This document shows, piece after piece, positions 25,762-34,797 of a DNA stretch of 64,000 nucleotides. The position numbers and the translations under genes were made by a program. This stretch comes from Rhodohalobacter halophilus (GTDB lineage: Bacteria > Bacteroidota > Rhodothermia > Balneolales > Balneolaceae): contig NZ_MDWE01000002.1 in the NCBI RefSeq assembly GCF_001715195.1, positions 1 through 64,000 of the forward strand, given 5' to 3'. The notes beneath the pieces are model-generated. The model saw only the letters and a program-made list of their open reading frames with translations. It was not told the DNA's origin and made no database searches. The first letter of the stretch is position 1; each line of letters begins with the position of its first letter.

Positions 25762-28101
25762 TTATAAACTTAATCTTTCGACTCGAGTTTTTTCGTAGTC
25801 ACGGGCTTTTTCTATGAGTTCTTCTAACATTCCTTTTTTGAAGAGCTCCATTACGTTGAGTTGGTAGCAGCGGACATTGCTCTCTTTTTTTGCACCCAGA
25901 GATTTTGTTAACAATACCTGGGCACTTTTATCTAAGAAATAACTACTGTTTTGCAGGTGTGATTCCAATAGGGACAGATAGATCTCCTTCGTTATAGGTG
26001 CCCGGTGATCTTGCAAAGTATTCCAAATCCGCTTGATATGAATGGCCAGTACCGGCCCTTTGTAAATGAGCTCCCCGTTATGGTCTCTAACTTCCTCAAA
26101 TCCTTTAAACCGAAAATGGCGGTGGTCTAACAACATGTGCTTTGTGTTAAAGTCGGATGCCGGATCAAAAGTCTGCGTAGCATGGTGCTCCACGCTTTGA
26201 AGAAAGTCGTGAATCGGGTTGTGTTCCTGCTGCAACGAATGCTCTTTTCGGATGGCGTTGCAAATTTCGCTTCTAAAGGCCTCAAAATTTTCAAACCATG
26301 GTTTTAGTCCGGGAAAAGTAGATTTTATTGACTGTAATCCGGCCAAAATGATCGCCCAGTTGTTCACGGTTCTCCCCTCAAAGCCTTCATTGCTTAAATT
26401 GTTTTGATAGTTTCGAAGGTGAATGAAGAAGTGATCTCTTATCACATCATAGTTTTCAAGAATAAGTGATAGAAACTCTGAGAAACGAGGAGTAAAGTCT
26501 GACACCTCACTAATCTGCTGCAGTTCCTCTTTCTTTAGAAATTTATTGTAGTTGAGGATCACCAATCGGCTAAGAACTGCCGGGTCGGTCGGCTTATCGT
26601 TACCGGTCATTACCACACACGCCTTCATCGGGGTTTCGATGGTCTGATGATCCGTACTCTTCTTTGCCATCGCGGTACCGATACGGTGGTACCAGTTTAA
26701 AATACTGCTTGTCATATCCGGGGCCTGGGTGTTGGTCTCATGGTTCCGGAAATCATCCAGGAAAAATGGAAACGATCGGGGCAGGGTCATTCGCCGGATC
26801 ACACTCTTCACTGTATTCTGCTTCGAAACTGACTGACGATTTCCATTCAGATAGCCGAACAGAGACATGAACCAATCCATACTGGAACTCTTACCGGTTC
26901 CACGCTCTCCAAATTTGAAAAGAATCGGAAATCCATCCAGTTTATGAATAATCTCACGACTGAATATACACGCAACTGCATATCCCAGGGTGGTTCGTAC
27001 ATTCAATGAGCCGTTAAACTTTTCCCACAGCAAGAACTTTTCAGTCAAAAGATCTACACTGTTATCCTTAACGGTTGACAGAACCGGCGGGGTCACCTGT
27101 TCACTCCCGCTTGGACAGGTAAAGAGCTTATTTCCTACACGAATTCGAAGTTGATCGTCTGCTTCGATAAAACGCTTCTCTTTTATACTATAGATTCCAT
27201 TTTCAAACAGAAACTCACCCGGCTGAAATTCTCCCCAGGAGTTCATGTTTCGGATGGTTGGATAGTCCTGCTCATTGATCAGAAACTCATGAAACATATC
27301 AAAATGGTGGTTTTCACCAATAAACTTGATGAATCCTTTAGATACCAAAAAACTGGAGAAACGGGTTTTGGTCGTCAATTCTTCATGCGTTACCTCCGTC
27401 ACTACCTGCTTTCCCTTTCGGTCGTTTAATTCAAGCCGATACCTTACCTCTTTATCATCTGCACGTCTTCCTTGTTGTTCAGTCACATACTCAACCGCTT
27501 CAAGAACATGAACTTCACAATCGGTGATTTTGGTCAATTTCATTAAATAATCTTTCTCATTCTCCGGAATATCTTCCCGCTTCATATATGGGTGGAAATA
27601 ACAAGCTCCTGCCCTATTTACAATGGAATTTGGAATGAACGACTTCATCTGACTCGGGATATGACGCTCCCTTGTAATTGCAAGGTTGGATTCTAATGTA
27701 TCTGATGCCTTCAACTCTTCGGCAACTTCCTGCATGATTGTTTTTAGTGGCGGACGCTTTTTCTGCTTCCCTTTTCTCAATGCTTTCGGTATCCATCCGG
27801 TCTTTTTTGCCCGGCGATAGATCTCCTGGTTCAGATAATCATCCAGCGTGTGCAGCTGATAGCTGGTAAAACTCAAATCTTCCCACATGGATTCAAAATC
27901 TGATGGGAAAGAATTCTTTGATTTATGGTACCAATCAAGTGCAAGCTCTTTCCCCTTTTCCGGGTAGATCGTTTTCAGTGCTGAACAGATCAGCTTTTGG
28001 TCAATGTTAGGCGGTAAATAGTAGATCGCCTCATTCAGGTCCGGTTGGTGATGAGTGAGATCCGCTTCATGGTGTATCGGTTTACTTTCTGATGGTTTCA
28101 T
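25762..28101 (-). CDS. Rep-like primase-C/SF3-type helicase
   Basis: 779 aa. The N-terminal part has a PriCT-like helical motif (IDQKLICSALKTIYP... KELALDWYHKSKN, about 33-65). The central ATPase has Walker A FGERGTGKSSS (398-405), Walker B FPFFLDDFRN (about 445) and a sensor ACVVMTGNDKPT, the layout of SF3/D5-like replicative helicases of plasmids, satellites and phages. No archaeo-eukaryotic primase catalytic domain is visible. It would open the element's origin, probably the iteron array just beyond its 3' end. It is followed upstream by the small HTH protein and integrase genes. Confidence 0.75.
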   Translation of the reverse strand: MKPSESKPIHHEADLTHHQPDLNEAIYYLPPNIDQKLICSALKTIYPEKGKELALDWYHKSKNSFPSDFESMWEDLSFTSYQLHTLDDYLNQEIYRRAKKTGWIPKALRKGKQKKRPPLKTIMQEVAEELKASDTLESNLAITRERHIPSQMKSFIPNSIVNRAGACYFHPYMKREDIPENEKDYLMKLTKITDCEVHVLEAVEYVTEQQGRRADDKEVRYRLELNDRKGKQVVTEVTHEELTTKTRFSSFLVSKGFIKFIGENHHFDMFHEFLINEQDYPTIRNMNSWGEFQPGEFLFENGIYSIKEKRFIEADDQLRIRVGNKLFTCPSGSEQVTPPVLSTVKDNSVDLLTEKFLLWEKFNGSLNVRTTLGYAVACIFSREIIHKLDGFPILFKFGERGTGKSSSMDWFMSLFGYLNGNRQSVSKQNTVKSVIRRMTLPRSFPFFLDDFRNHETNTQAPDMTSSILNWYHRIGTAMAKKSTDHQTIETPMKACVVMTGNDKPTDPAVLSRLVILNYNKFLKKEELQQISEVSDFTPRFSEFLSLILENYDVIRDHFFIHLRNYQNNLSNEGFEGRTVNNWAIILAGLQSIKSTFPGLKPWFENFEAFRSEICNAIRKEHSLQQEHNPIHDFLQSVEHHATQTFDPASDFNTKHMLLDHRHFRFKGFEEVRDHNGELIYKGPVLAIHIKRIWNTLQDHRAPITKEIYLSLLESHLQNSSYFLDKSAQVLLTKSLGAKKESNVRCYQLNVMELFKKGMLEELIEKARDYEKTRVERLSL

Positions 28102-28183
28102 TAATATCTGTGATTGTCTGATTGTGGATGGTTTTAAAGTATTACCAGTACCCCTCCACGAGTTATCAGAGCTGAACTTGAGC

Positions 28184-28528
28184 CTATCGTCTGCCGGATG
28201 GTGTTAGAATTCTCTCGATCACTTTTCGTTCGAAATATTTACGTCTCCCCTGCAGCCTCAAGCTTGGAATGAACCTATTGTCTCTCTGACTCAGATTACT
28301 TCGGTTGAGAATGGTCCGCTGATCGATTCCAAACTCCTGTTCAATTTGCTGGGCGGTAAGGTATTTGGAGTTGCTTGGCCCTCCTTTTAGTACACTCAAT
28401 ACCAGGTCCAGTTTGTTTTCAATTGATGTGGTTTTTTCTACTACATCCTGAAGGGCAGAGTTACTGTTTGACTGTATTTTACTGTTCGATTTCATATGTC
28501 TTTTTGATTTGTTTGTTGATGTTAACAA
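28184..28528 (-). CDS. Small HTH protein, candidate excisionase or element regulator
   Basis: 114 aa; a second ATG at codon 12 (MKSNSKIQ) is also possible. The C-terminal half (about 55-110) reads YLTAQQIEQEFGIDQRTILNRSN, then RRKYFERKVIERIL, a winged-HTH pattern like AlpA/Xis or MerR-type DNA-binding domains. The N-terminal part is polar and low-complexity. Position between the Rep gene and integrase fits a recombination directionality factor or copy-control protein. A palindrome lies 33-53 bp upstream of its start. Confidence 0.6.
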   Translation of the reverse strand: MLTSTNKSKRHMKSNSKIQSNSNSALQDVVEKTTSIENKLDLVLSVLKGGPSNSKYLTAQQIEQEFGIDQRTILNRSNLSQRDNRFIPSLRLQGRRKYFERKVIERILTPSGRR

Positions 28529-28560
28529 AACAAAGAAAAGGCTTATATGAACTTAATTCA

Positions 28561-28581
28561 CCGATTTAGAAGCTAAATCGG
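28561..28581. promoter_or_regulatory. Perfect palindrome upstream of the small HTH gene
   Basis: CCGATTTAG (28561-28569), three bases, then CTAAATCGG (28573-28581). It lies 32 bp before the 28528 start with no T run on either side, so an operator is more likely than a terminator. The HTH protein could bind it to control itself. Confidence 0.5.
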
Positions 28582-28721
28582 CGTAACTGTTTTATGAATC
28601 ACCCCATGAAAATACTGCCCGTTTAAAACAAATATTTTTGACCTGATTTGTGCCCTTTGTACAACATTAGATGAGCTTGCCCCTGTAATCTGTTTTACTC
28701 AATCCCGTTAACTTTTTCTCT

Positions 28722-29561
28722 TTACCTATGCAGTTTTCTCTTGATCTTATTTCGCACCGCATTCCTGAAGCCATTTTCATCTAACAGATAAACCGGATTT
28801 GATAAAATTTCGTAACCACTCACAGCTTCGTCCACCAGTTCATCCGTTGACTGTTTTGCTTTTACCGGATTCACGATGTTCTGCTCTTTCACAATCAGCA
28901 TCTCATCAATCAAAGCATCCAAATCCATTACTCTCTTTTTAAATCGATAGACTCCTTTGATTTCAGCGATTCGTCTTGCGTGCTCAATCGCTTCATCAAT
29001 TGTAGCATAGCGAAGGAATTTCCCCAGCTTTCCTTCCAGGCGATTCAGATTTGTCCTGGAAACTCCAAAGATTGTGATCTCATGCTGATTGTTTCTCGAC
29101 TCCCCTGCTTCTGCAAATACCGGCACTTTGTTCACAAAATCAGATCGCAGGTAACTAAGAATAATCGGATCTGTCAAATCTGTACTCTCGAAGTTCAGGG
29201 TTTCAACATTCAGCCGATTTATTGACTCCTTACAGAATTGGATGATGTCTTGTGTAATCTTCTCAATCTGCTGCTGATAGATCTCTATGATCGCTTCAAC
29301 CCGTGAGCTGTCGAACTCACCTTGCTTAAATCCATCCAGATCTCTTAACGATTTTTCAAACAGAGGTTCATATCGATCTACAGATTTAAAATAGTGTTCC
29401 GATAGCTTGAAAATTCTCCAAATTCGCTCTTTATCCCATTCATCCAAAAGGTTGGGACGAGGATCTTCAGCAATAATATTCGCCACGACCTTTAACCAGT
29501 GTATCCGGTAAAAGTCGTGATCAGTTTTAGAAATAGTGGTTACATCACCCCGTTTTATCAT
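28722..29561 (-). CDS. Hypothetical protein coupled to the integrase
   Basis: 279 aa, soluble, rich in charged residues and long helices. No catalytic motif or known domain was recognised. Segments such as RVEAIIEIYQQQIEKITQDI look coiled-coil. The start shares one base with the integrase stop (29561), so translation is coupled. Position in the integration module suggests a role in element maintenance, but the sequence does not show which. Confidence 0.55.
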   Translation of the reverse strand: MIKRGDVTTISKTDHDFYRIHWLKVVANIIAEDPRPNLLDEWDKERIWRIFKLSEHYFKSVDRYEPLFEKSLRDLDGFKQGEFDSSRVEAIIEIYQQQIEKITQDIIQFCKESINRLNVETLNFESTDLTDPIILSYLRSDFVNKVPVFAEAGESRNNQHEITIFGVSRTNLNRLEGKLGKFLRYATIDEAIEHARRIAEIKGVYRFKKRVMDLDALIDEMLIVKEQNIVNPVKAKQSTDELVDEAVSGYEILSNPVYLLDENGFRNAVRNKIKRKLHR

Positions 29562-30715
29562 TATTTAATCAGTCCTGTTCTGCTTGCTGTTGTAATCAAA
29601 TCATTTGCGACCAGATGTACGTATCGGTTGGTGACCTCCAGACTCCTATGCCCCAACATATTTTTTACCTCAATCACATTAAAACCCTTTCTCAAAAGAA
29701 ATGTCGCGCATGAGTGACGCAGTCCATGGAAGTTAGCCGTCTTTTTGATACCTGCCTCTTTCGCAAATGCGTTAAAGGTCTTTGAAATATGATTCCCAAG
29801 CAATGGGAATTTTAACTTTTCGGTCGATCTCGGATGAGGGAATACCAAACCGTGATCCGGAGTCCCATGTTGCTGATGCCATTCGTTCAATATGATATAG
29901 AGCGGATCAAAAATCGGGACTGTTCTCTCCTGTCCGTTTTTGGTATCGGTAACCCGGAGAAATCGCTCTTTCAGTTTTACGTGAGACCAATCCAGGTTGA
30001 TGATCTCCTTTCGTCTCATCCCGGTATAGAACGCCATAGTCATAAGTGGGCGAAACCAGAGCTTTTCGGCCATAGCATTTTTCAGCTCTCCATTAGCCCT
30101 TCTCTTTTCTTGTACTTCAGTGAATTTGGAGAGCATTTTTTTGAGCTGTGACTCGTCAATTATTTTGTCAACCACATTCTCTTTCACTTTAGGCACTTTC
30201 ACCTCATTGCACGGATTCTTTTGAATCAACTCTTCCTTCACAGCCCAGTTGAAAAAAGCTTTCAGGTGGCGCAGGTAGTTTTTCTTTGATGCGTTGGCGA
30301 GGTCTGGATTAAGACAGTACTCCTTTAGATCCTTGACCGTCACCCTATGGATCGGCAGTGATTCACCGACAGTCTCAACAAAGCGGCCGATCACATCATC
30401 ATAAGCATCCTTCGACTTTTGGGTGATGTTGGTTTTGCTATCCAGGAATTCTTCCTTCAGATCGGACAGATAGAGGGAGCGGTCTCCGGCTCCTTCGATA
30501 TCCATTTGCCGCTGCTCAAACTCCTTGAGATTCCATCCCGGCTCAAAAGGATTCAGCTCTCCACTCTCGTATAATTTCTCATATTGATTTTTCTTCTGCT
30601 CAGCAATCTGCTTTCGTCGCGTACCAAGTGCGAAAGTTTTTTTAATCGTCTTTCCGTCAACAGTAGTTTTGAAAGATAAGGAGTAGTATCCGTTTCGTTT
30701 TTTAAGGCTTGCCAT
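29561..30715 (-). CDS. int: Tyrosine recombinase, island integrase
   Basis: 384 aa, typical for tRNA-targeting integrases. An N-terminal arm-binding segment (about 1-75) is followed by a SAM-like core-binding domain (about 85-180) and the catalytic domain. Active-site residues are Arg in FYTGMRRKEIINLDW, His-x-x-Arg in FHGLRHSCATFLL, His in MLGHRSLEV, and the nucleophile Tyr in TNRYVHL. It cuts and rejoins att sites in tRNA-Arg. The start lies 240 bp from the tRNA 3' end, with clustered GTAC-type sites between. Confidence 0.95.
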   Translation of the reverse strand: MASLKKRNGYYSLSFKTTVDGKTIKKTFALGTRRKQIAEQKKNQYEKLYESGELNPFEPGWNLKEFEQRQMDIEGAGDRSLYLSDLKEEFLDSKTNITQKSKDAYDDVIGRFVETVGESLPIHRVTVKDLKEYCLNPDLANASKKNYLRHLKAFFNWAVKEELIQKNPCNEVKVPKVKENVVDKIIDESQLKKMLSKFTEVQEKRRANGELKNAMAEKLWFRPLMTMAFYTGMRRKEIINLDWSHVKLKERFLRVTDTKNGQERTVPIFDPLYIILNEWHQQHGTPDHGLVFPHPRSTEKLKFPLLGNHISKTFNAFAKEAGIKKTANFHGLRHSCATFLLRKGFNVIEVKNMLGHRSLEVTNRYVHLVANDLITTASRTGLIK

Positions 30716-30720
30716 AGGGG

Positions 30721-30870
30721 TACATTTAGTGGTACATCCGGTGGCTCATATAGGGGTACATGAGACCGGATGAGTTTCAGTTTTTTGATGGTATTTGAAT
30801 AAGCTCTCGCCGCGATTCATTACACTATAAATGTACCACCATATGTACCCCCGAAGCAATAGATATGTAC
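30721..30870. promoter_or_regulatory. Cluster of integrase arm-type sites and integrase promoter region
   Basis: GTAC-centred units recur here: GGTACATCC, GGGGTACATGAG, ATGTACCACCATATGTACC (30831-30849) and TATGTACCCCC. The 19-bp unit is identical to 2271-2289 at the other island end. Location between the att core and int fits arm sites, which would also overlap the int promoter and allow autorepression. Confidence 0.55.
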
Positions 30871-30913
30871 CCCCAGTGAAAATTTTTACCCGTGAAGAAT
30901 CACTCCAAAACAT

Positions 30914-30951
30914 AAAAAAACCCCGTTTAAAGCTAATTAAACGAGGTTTTT
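30914..30951 (-). terminator. Terminator of tRNA-Arg
   Basis: Nearly perfect stem on the minus strand, AAAAACCTCGTTTAA with TTAAACGGGGTTTTT, starting 3 bp after the encoded CCA and ending in a T run. It therefore belongs to the part of the tRNA unit carried by the island. Confidence 0.8.
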
Positions 30952-30953
30952 AG

Positions 30954-31030
30954 TGGTACACCCGCCAAGATTCGAACTTGGAACCGCCTGATTCGTAGTC
31001 AGGTACTCTATCCAGTTGAGCTACGGGTGC
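30954..31030 (-). tRNA. tRNA-Arg (anticodon ACG), encodes CCA
   Basis: 77 nt. On the minus strand it begins GCACCCGTAGCTCAACTGG, has the anticodon arm CCTGA-CTACGAA-TCAGG (anticodon ACG), T loop TTCGAAT on stem CCAAG/CTTGG, acceptor strand CGGGTGT and A-CCA. The acceptor stem pairs throughout with one G-U at the end. Because the island recombined within the anticodon arm, everything 3' of that point was probably delivered by the island. Confidence 0.95.
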
Positions 31031-31216
31031 ATTTCAGTAAAAATTTGTCTTACGACTTTAAAATCGTATTTATTACAGACCCCAAATATAGGAACCTTTA
31101 TCCGTAAGTTTCAACCGATTTTGTAAAGTTTATCTGCCTCCTCATTTCTAAGCAGGAAACATCAATTCTATATTTATCGTTAAATTATCAAGAGTTGCAA
31201 TATATAAATAACTCGT

Positions 31217-32479
31217 ATGCAGGAACTTCACGATATATCGCTTTCTCTTTTGGTAGCCCTGTCCATAGGCCTGCTGATCGGTATAGAGCGGGGCTGGAGT
31301 GAACGAGATGAGAAAGAGGGGGATCGTATGGCCGGTATCCGTACCTTCTCGGTTGTGGGTCTGTTGGGTGGAGTCTGGGGATTACTGGCTCTTGAAATTG
31401 ACGAGTGGGTCATGGCCGCGGCTTTTCTGGCCGTCACGGCAATGATTATCTCGGCTCACATCATGGATGTAAAAAGAGATGAAGATGTCGGAGCCACTAC
31501 GGCATTTACCCTGATGCTGGTTTTTGTACTCTCTGCCTGGTCCGTTTTTGGGTATGAGCTCCCCGCACTGGGTGCTACGGTTATCGTTACGGCACTTTTG
31601 GGATATAAACCTACACTCCACCGGTGGCTGCGAAATATCAACCGCAAGGAGATCTACGCATGGACCAAGCTGCTGGTCATCTCGTTGGTTTTACTGCCAC
31701 TTTTACCAAATGAAGGGTACGGCCCCTGGGAGGCCTTCAATCCCTATTGGGTGTGGTGGATGGTGGTACTCATCAGCGGACTCTCTTTTGTGGGATATGT
31801 CGCCATCAAAATTGCAGGGAAAAATCTGGGTACAATGCTCACTTCTTTTGTGGGCGGCCTCGCCTCCTCCACCGCTGTTACCATCAGTCTGGCACAGTTT
31901 TCGAAGAAGAGCAAAACAACGTTCATCTTTATGGCCGGAGTGCTGCTGGCTTCGTCCATTATGTTTATCCGGGTCCTGATTGAGGTCAGCGTGGTTAACT
32001 ATCAGCTGCTCGATCAACTTTGGCTTCCCATCAGTTTGATGTTCACCGGGCTTATTATTGCAGGTTTTTGGCTTTGGCAATTTAAAGTTCATACGGAAGA
32101 ATCTTCACCCATCAAGCTCAAAAATCCCTTTCAGCTGAAAACCGCCATTCAATTTGGTCTGCTATTGGGAGCTATCCTTATCCTCTCGGAGGGAATGCAG
32201 GAGTGGTTTGGGGATCAGGGTGTTTACGTTCTCTCTGTCATATCCGGACTGATGGATGTGGATGCAATCACCCTCTCATTATCCCGAATGTCTCAGGATA
32301 ATCTGAGAGAAGAAGTAGCTGTGATGGGAATTATCCTTGCTGCAGTTACGAACACACTCGTCAAAGGCCTGATTTTCTCCTTCTTTGTGGGAATCAAAAG
32401 AAGCCTCACACTGCTCATCCTGCTAATTTTAGCCATCACGCCCGGCATTTTAGCCGCCGGATTTATGGTTTGGTTCTGA
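31217..32479 (+). CDS. MgtC/SapB-DUF4010 family membrane protein
   Basis: 420 aa with about twelve hydrophobic segments. The N-terminal third is MgtC/SapB-like (LVALSIGLLIGIERGW, RMAGIRTFSVVGLLGGVWG); the rest is DUF4010, with SFVGGLASSTAVTISLAQ and VSGLMDVDAITLSLSRMSQD. Family members are inner-membrane proteins of unclear transport role, some linked to Mg2+ stress. It stands alone just outside the island, convergent with the hydrolase gene 6 bp away. Confidence 0.85.
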   Translation: MQELHDISLSLLVALSIGLLIGIERGWSERDEKEGDRMAGIRTFSVVGLLGGVWGLLALEIDEWVMAAAFLAVTAMIISAHIMDVKRDEDVGATTAFTLMLVFVLSAWSVFGYELPALGATVIVTALLGYKPTLHRWLRNINRKEIYAWTKLLVISLVLLPLLPNEGYGPWEAFNPYWVWWMVVLISGLSFVGYVAIKIAGKNLGTMLTSFVGGLASSTAVTISLAQFSKKSKTTFIFMAGVLLASSIMFIRVLIEVSVVNYQLLDQLWLPISLMFTGLIIAGFWLWQFKVHTEESSPIKLKNPFQLKTAIQFGLLLGAILILSEGMQEWFGDQGVYVLSVISGLMDVDAITLSLSRMSQDNLREEVAVMGIILAAVTNTLVKGLIFSFFVGIKRSLTLLILLILAITPGILAAGFMVWF

Positions 32480-32485
32480 TTCAAA

Positions 32486-33169
32486 TCAAGCGAAAAAGTC
32501 GTTCAGAGAGTCGGCCAGAAGTTTGATATTTGCGCGTTCTACCGGGTGGGGTGTATCCGGCAGCACCATCAGCTCGCCGTTCTTAAGCTCTCTGTAAACA
32601 GACATACTCTGTTCAATTCCTGCCGTGGCATCCCGGTCGCCCGTGTGAATTCGAACCGGCTGTGATATTGAACTCCATTCCGAATCAGAAATGCGCGGAT
32701 TATCACCCAGATCGAGCAGCAGGTCTTTTGTCTTCGCTGCCACATTCTCCCATCCGGCCGGGTGACGCTTCTCCAGCTCGGCCGCAAATGCCGGAACCTT
32801 CTCTATGATTTTATCCGGATTCAGAAACTTCACTTCCCGCTCTGCAATTTCCGAACTCCATTTCAAGACCGTGCCCAGAGTGGAAATCTTCCCAACTCTT
32901 TCGTGATGACCTTTCGCCAGCATCATCGCTATATATCCTCCCATACTGTACCCGAAAAAATCTGCCCGGTCAATTCCGTGCTGATCCATAAAATCGATCA
33001 CATTCTCCATAAAATGCTCCATCCGAAAAGGGCGGACAGAGATGGAATCTGCCCCGTGCCCTTCAAAGTTCATCAGATGGATCGATTGTTCAAGATCAAG
33101 TTGTTCAGCTAGAGGTTTTAGCTGACCGGACGTACCTAGTGCACCGTGCAGAAAGATAATAGGAGTCAT
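32486..33169 (-). CDS. Alpha/beta hydrolase
   Basis: 227 aa. The oxyanion motif IIFLHGALG lies at the N-terminus, the nucleophile elbow is GYSMGG (Ser about 97), the acid is in HTGDRDATAG, and the catalytic His is in PDTPHPVE. It is an intracellular serine hydrolase of the general esterase/MhpC type; its substrate cannot be told. No signal peptide. Separated from the SusD gene by a strong terminator. Confidence 0.85.
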   Translation of the reverse strand: MTPIIFLHGALGTSGQLKPLAEQLDLEQSIHLMNFEGHGADSISVRPFRMEHFMENVIDFMDQHGIDRADFFGYSMGGYIAMMLAKGHHERVGKISTLGTVLKWSSEIAEREVKFLNPDKIIEKVPAFAAELEKRHPAGWENVAAKTKDLLLDLGDNPRISDSEWSSISQPVRIHTGDRDATAGIEQSMSVYRELKNGELMVLPDTPHPVERANIKLLADSLNDFFA

Positions 33170-33230
33170 TGTTAATAGATTCTTTGTTTTTAGTTTTACA
33201 GAAGATAGGATAAAATCGGATAGAAATAGA

Positions 33231-33262
33231 AAAAGCCCGTCGAACTACATCAACGGGCTTTT
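33231..33262 (-). terminator. Terminator after the SusD gene
   Basis: AAAAGCCCGT (33231-33240) and ACGGGCTTTT (33253-33262) form a perfect 10-bp stem with A and T runs on both sides, so it can also act in the other direction. On the minus strand it ends the SusCD operon. Confidence 0.9.
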
Positions 33263-33287
33263 GAACTTGTGGAGTTTGAAATGCTAT

Positions 33288-34769
33288 TTAGTCATTTGTA
33301 GGATTTTGTTCCATTTCAGGGTTCGCATTCAATTCATCCTGTGGAATCAGGTAAACCCATTCGTTTGTACCTGCTTCTATGAACATCACATTTGATGCAG
33401 AAGTTGTGTTATGGTTAGAATTTGTACGGTCCATGTCCTGGTTCAGACGTTTCAGGTCATAGAATCGAAAACCTTCGCCCCAGAACTCAAGGCGCCGGTT
33501 TAAGTAGATCTCATCCAGCAAAGCCTGTCCGGTATTGGTGGATCTCACATAGTCATCATCCCGTTCGCTTACCAGGTCAAAAAGGACATCAGCGGCCGTT
33601 GGATCACCGAGATTGGCTTTAGCCTCAGCTTCAATCAGGTACATCTCTGCAGCCCGCATATAAGGCACATCTACACGGCTGTCTGATTCACTCACTGCAA
33701 TAAACTTCTCATTAGTATATGGTGCTTTTGAAAAGTTTGACGGTAAATCGAGATCTTCGTGTTCTCCGGTTGGATCGAAGTTTGCCAATCGAATATCAGA
33801 TGCAGGGAATGCACTGTAGAGGTTTTCATTAATCGCCATCGGATTGGTTCGGATAAATGTGGTACTGTTGTTTCGTGAAATCTGAGCACCAAAGTTTCCA
33901 AATCGATCTGATTGGTCCTCGGCAATATGAGAACCCCACATCCATTCAACATTTGTGTAATCGTTGAATCCTGCTGTGTATTCAGACTGGGTCATCAATG
34001 AGTAGCCGGCTCTCGCATCTTGCGCATAGGTGATCGCATTTGGCCAATCTTGCTGAACAAGATATACCCGGGCTTTCAACCCTCTTGCAACACTGGCATC
34101 GATGTGAGATTTATTGGGTCGGCTGTAATTCTCCAGCCTGTTAATAGCCTCTGTTAAATCGTCGTGAATCTGCTGATAAACCTGCTCCACAGTGGCTCTG
34201 GGCTGACCCACATTTTCCGGCAACGTAACAATTGGAATTCCCGGCTGGGAGTTGGTTTCGCCGCCACGGTAGCGCTCCGCGTAGAGCTGCACCAGTTGGA
34301 AGTGGCTGAAGGCTCTGTAGAAGTACGCCTGACCCACTGGGATATCGATTTCAGCCTGTGGACCTTCTGCGTTTTCTTCACCATCAATAATTACGTTCGC
34401 ATTTCGAACAACCTGATAGTAAATGGTCCATGGTAATAGATTATCACGGGCAGTAGCATTTCGGTGTACCTGCCATCTGTAAGCCCCGTAAAACCAGGTT
34501 GAGGATGTTCGGGTCATGACTAAATCATCACCCATTGCATCATTGTGTATCATCAACGCTCCCAAACCAACACAGCCCTGACATCCATACCGAACGTATA
34601 GTGACCGGTGAATACCGTTAATGCCGAGCATCATGTTTGCCGGTGAAGTTGTTACAATTTCATTTGACACATCCTCGGTCGGGTATGTGCTCAGAAAATC
34701 TTCTCCACATCCACTAATACTGACAAGCAGTAAAAGTATAAGTCCAAACTTTAGAGTTAAATTTTTCAT
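33288..34769 (-). CDS. SusD/RagB outer-membrane nutrient-binding lipoprotein
   Basis: 493 aa. Signal peptide with lipobox LVSISGC (Cys21). The N-terminal DFLSTYPTEDVS motif and TPR-like helices (EAEAKANLGDPTAA) are typical. The C-terminal end has EIYLNRRLEFWGEGFRFYDLKR and WVYLIPQDELNANPEMEQNP, both SusD signatures. It covers the SusC transporter barrel and delivers a glycan or other large nutrient; the substrate is not evident. It starts 28 bp after the SusC stop. With SusC broken by a frameshift, its function is in doubt. Confidence 0.93.
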   Translation of the reverse strand: MKNLTLKFGLILLLLVSISGCGEDFLSTYPTEDVSNEIVTTSPANMMLGINGIHRSLYVRYGCQGCVGLGALMIHNDAMGDDLVMTRTSSTWFYGAYRWQVHRNATARDNLLPWTIYYQVVRNANVIIDGEENAEGPQAEIDIPVGQAYFYRAFSHFQLVQLYAERYRGGETNSQPGIPIVTLPENVGQPRATVEQVYQQIHDDLTEAINRLENYSRPNKSHIDASVARGLKARVYLVQQDWPNAITYAQDARAGYSLMTQSEYTAGFNDYTNVEWMWGSHIAEDQSDRFGNFGAQISRNNSTTFIRTNPMAINENLYSAFPASDIRLANFDPTGEHEDLDLPSNFSKAPYTNEKFIAVSESDSRVDVPYMRAAEMYLIEAEAKANLGDPTAADVLFDLVSERDDDYVRSTNTGQALLDEIYLNRRLEFWGEGFRFYDLKRLNQDMDRTNSNHNTTSASNVMFIEAGTNEWVYLIPQDELNANPEMEQNPTND

Positions 34770-34797
34770 AATACTATGATTTATATAGTTTTACTGA

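Larger units (their letters stand above)
2204..31002. mobile_element. Integrated defence island in tRNA-Arg(ACG), about 28.8 kb
   Basis: Bounded by a 21-bp identity (2204-2224 and 30982-31002) covering the anticodon stem-loop of tRNA-Arg. A tyrosine integrase gene ends the island beside the intact tRNA. Both ends also share the 19-bp sequence ATGTACCACCATATGTACC (2271-2289, 30831-30849), suggesting integrase arm sites. From the tRNA inward the order is integrase, unknown gene, small HTH protein, Rep-like helicase, iterons, antiporter, type I R-M/CBASS/Fic operon, GmrSD-like nuclease, ATPase-nuclease, HTH gene and AbiE pair. No conjugation or phage structural gene is visible, so transfer probably depends on another element. 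Confidence 0.85.

Noticed and set aside
2204-31002. Prophage
   Set aside because: No capsid, portal, terminase, tail or lysis gene is present despite the integrase and Rep helicase.
31228-32484. Several ORFs antisense to the MgtC/DUF4010 gene
   Set aside because: They are shadows of a well-supported membrane protein with clear family motifs.
31217-33169. MgtC gene and hydrolase as part of the island
   Set aside because: They are beyond the tRNA-Arg att boundary on the chromosomal side.
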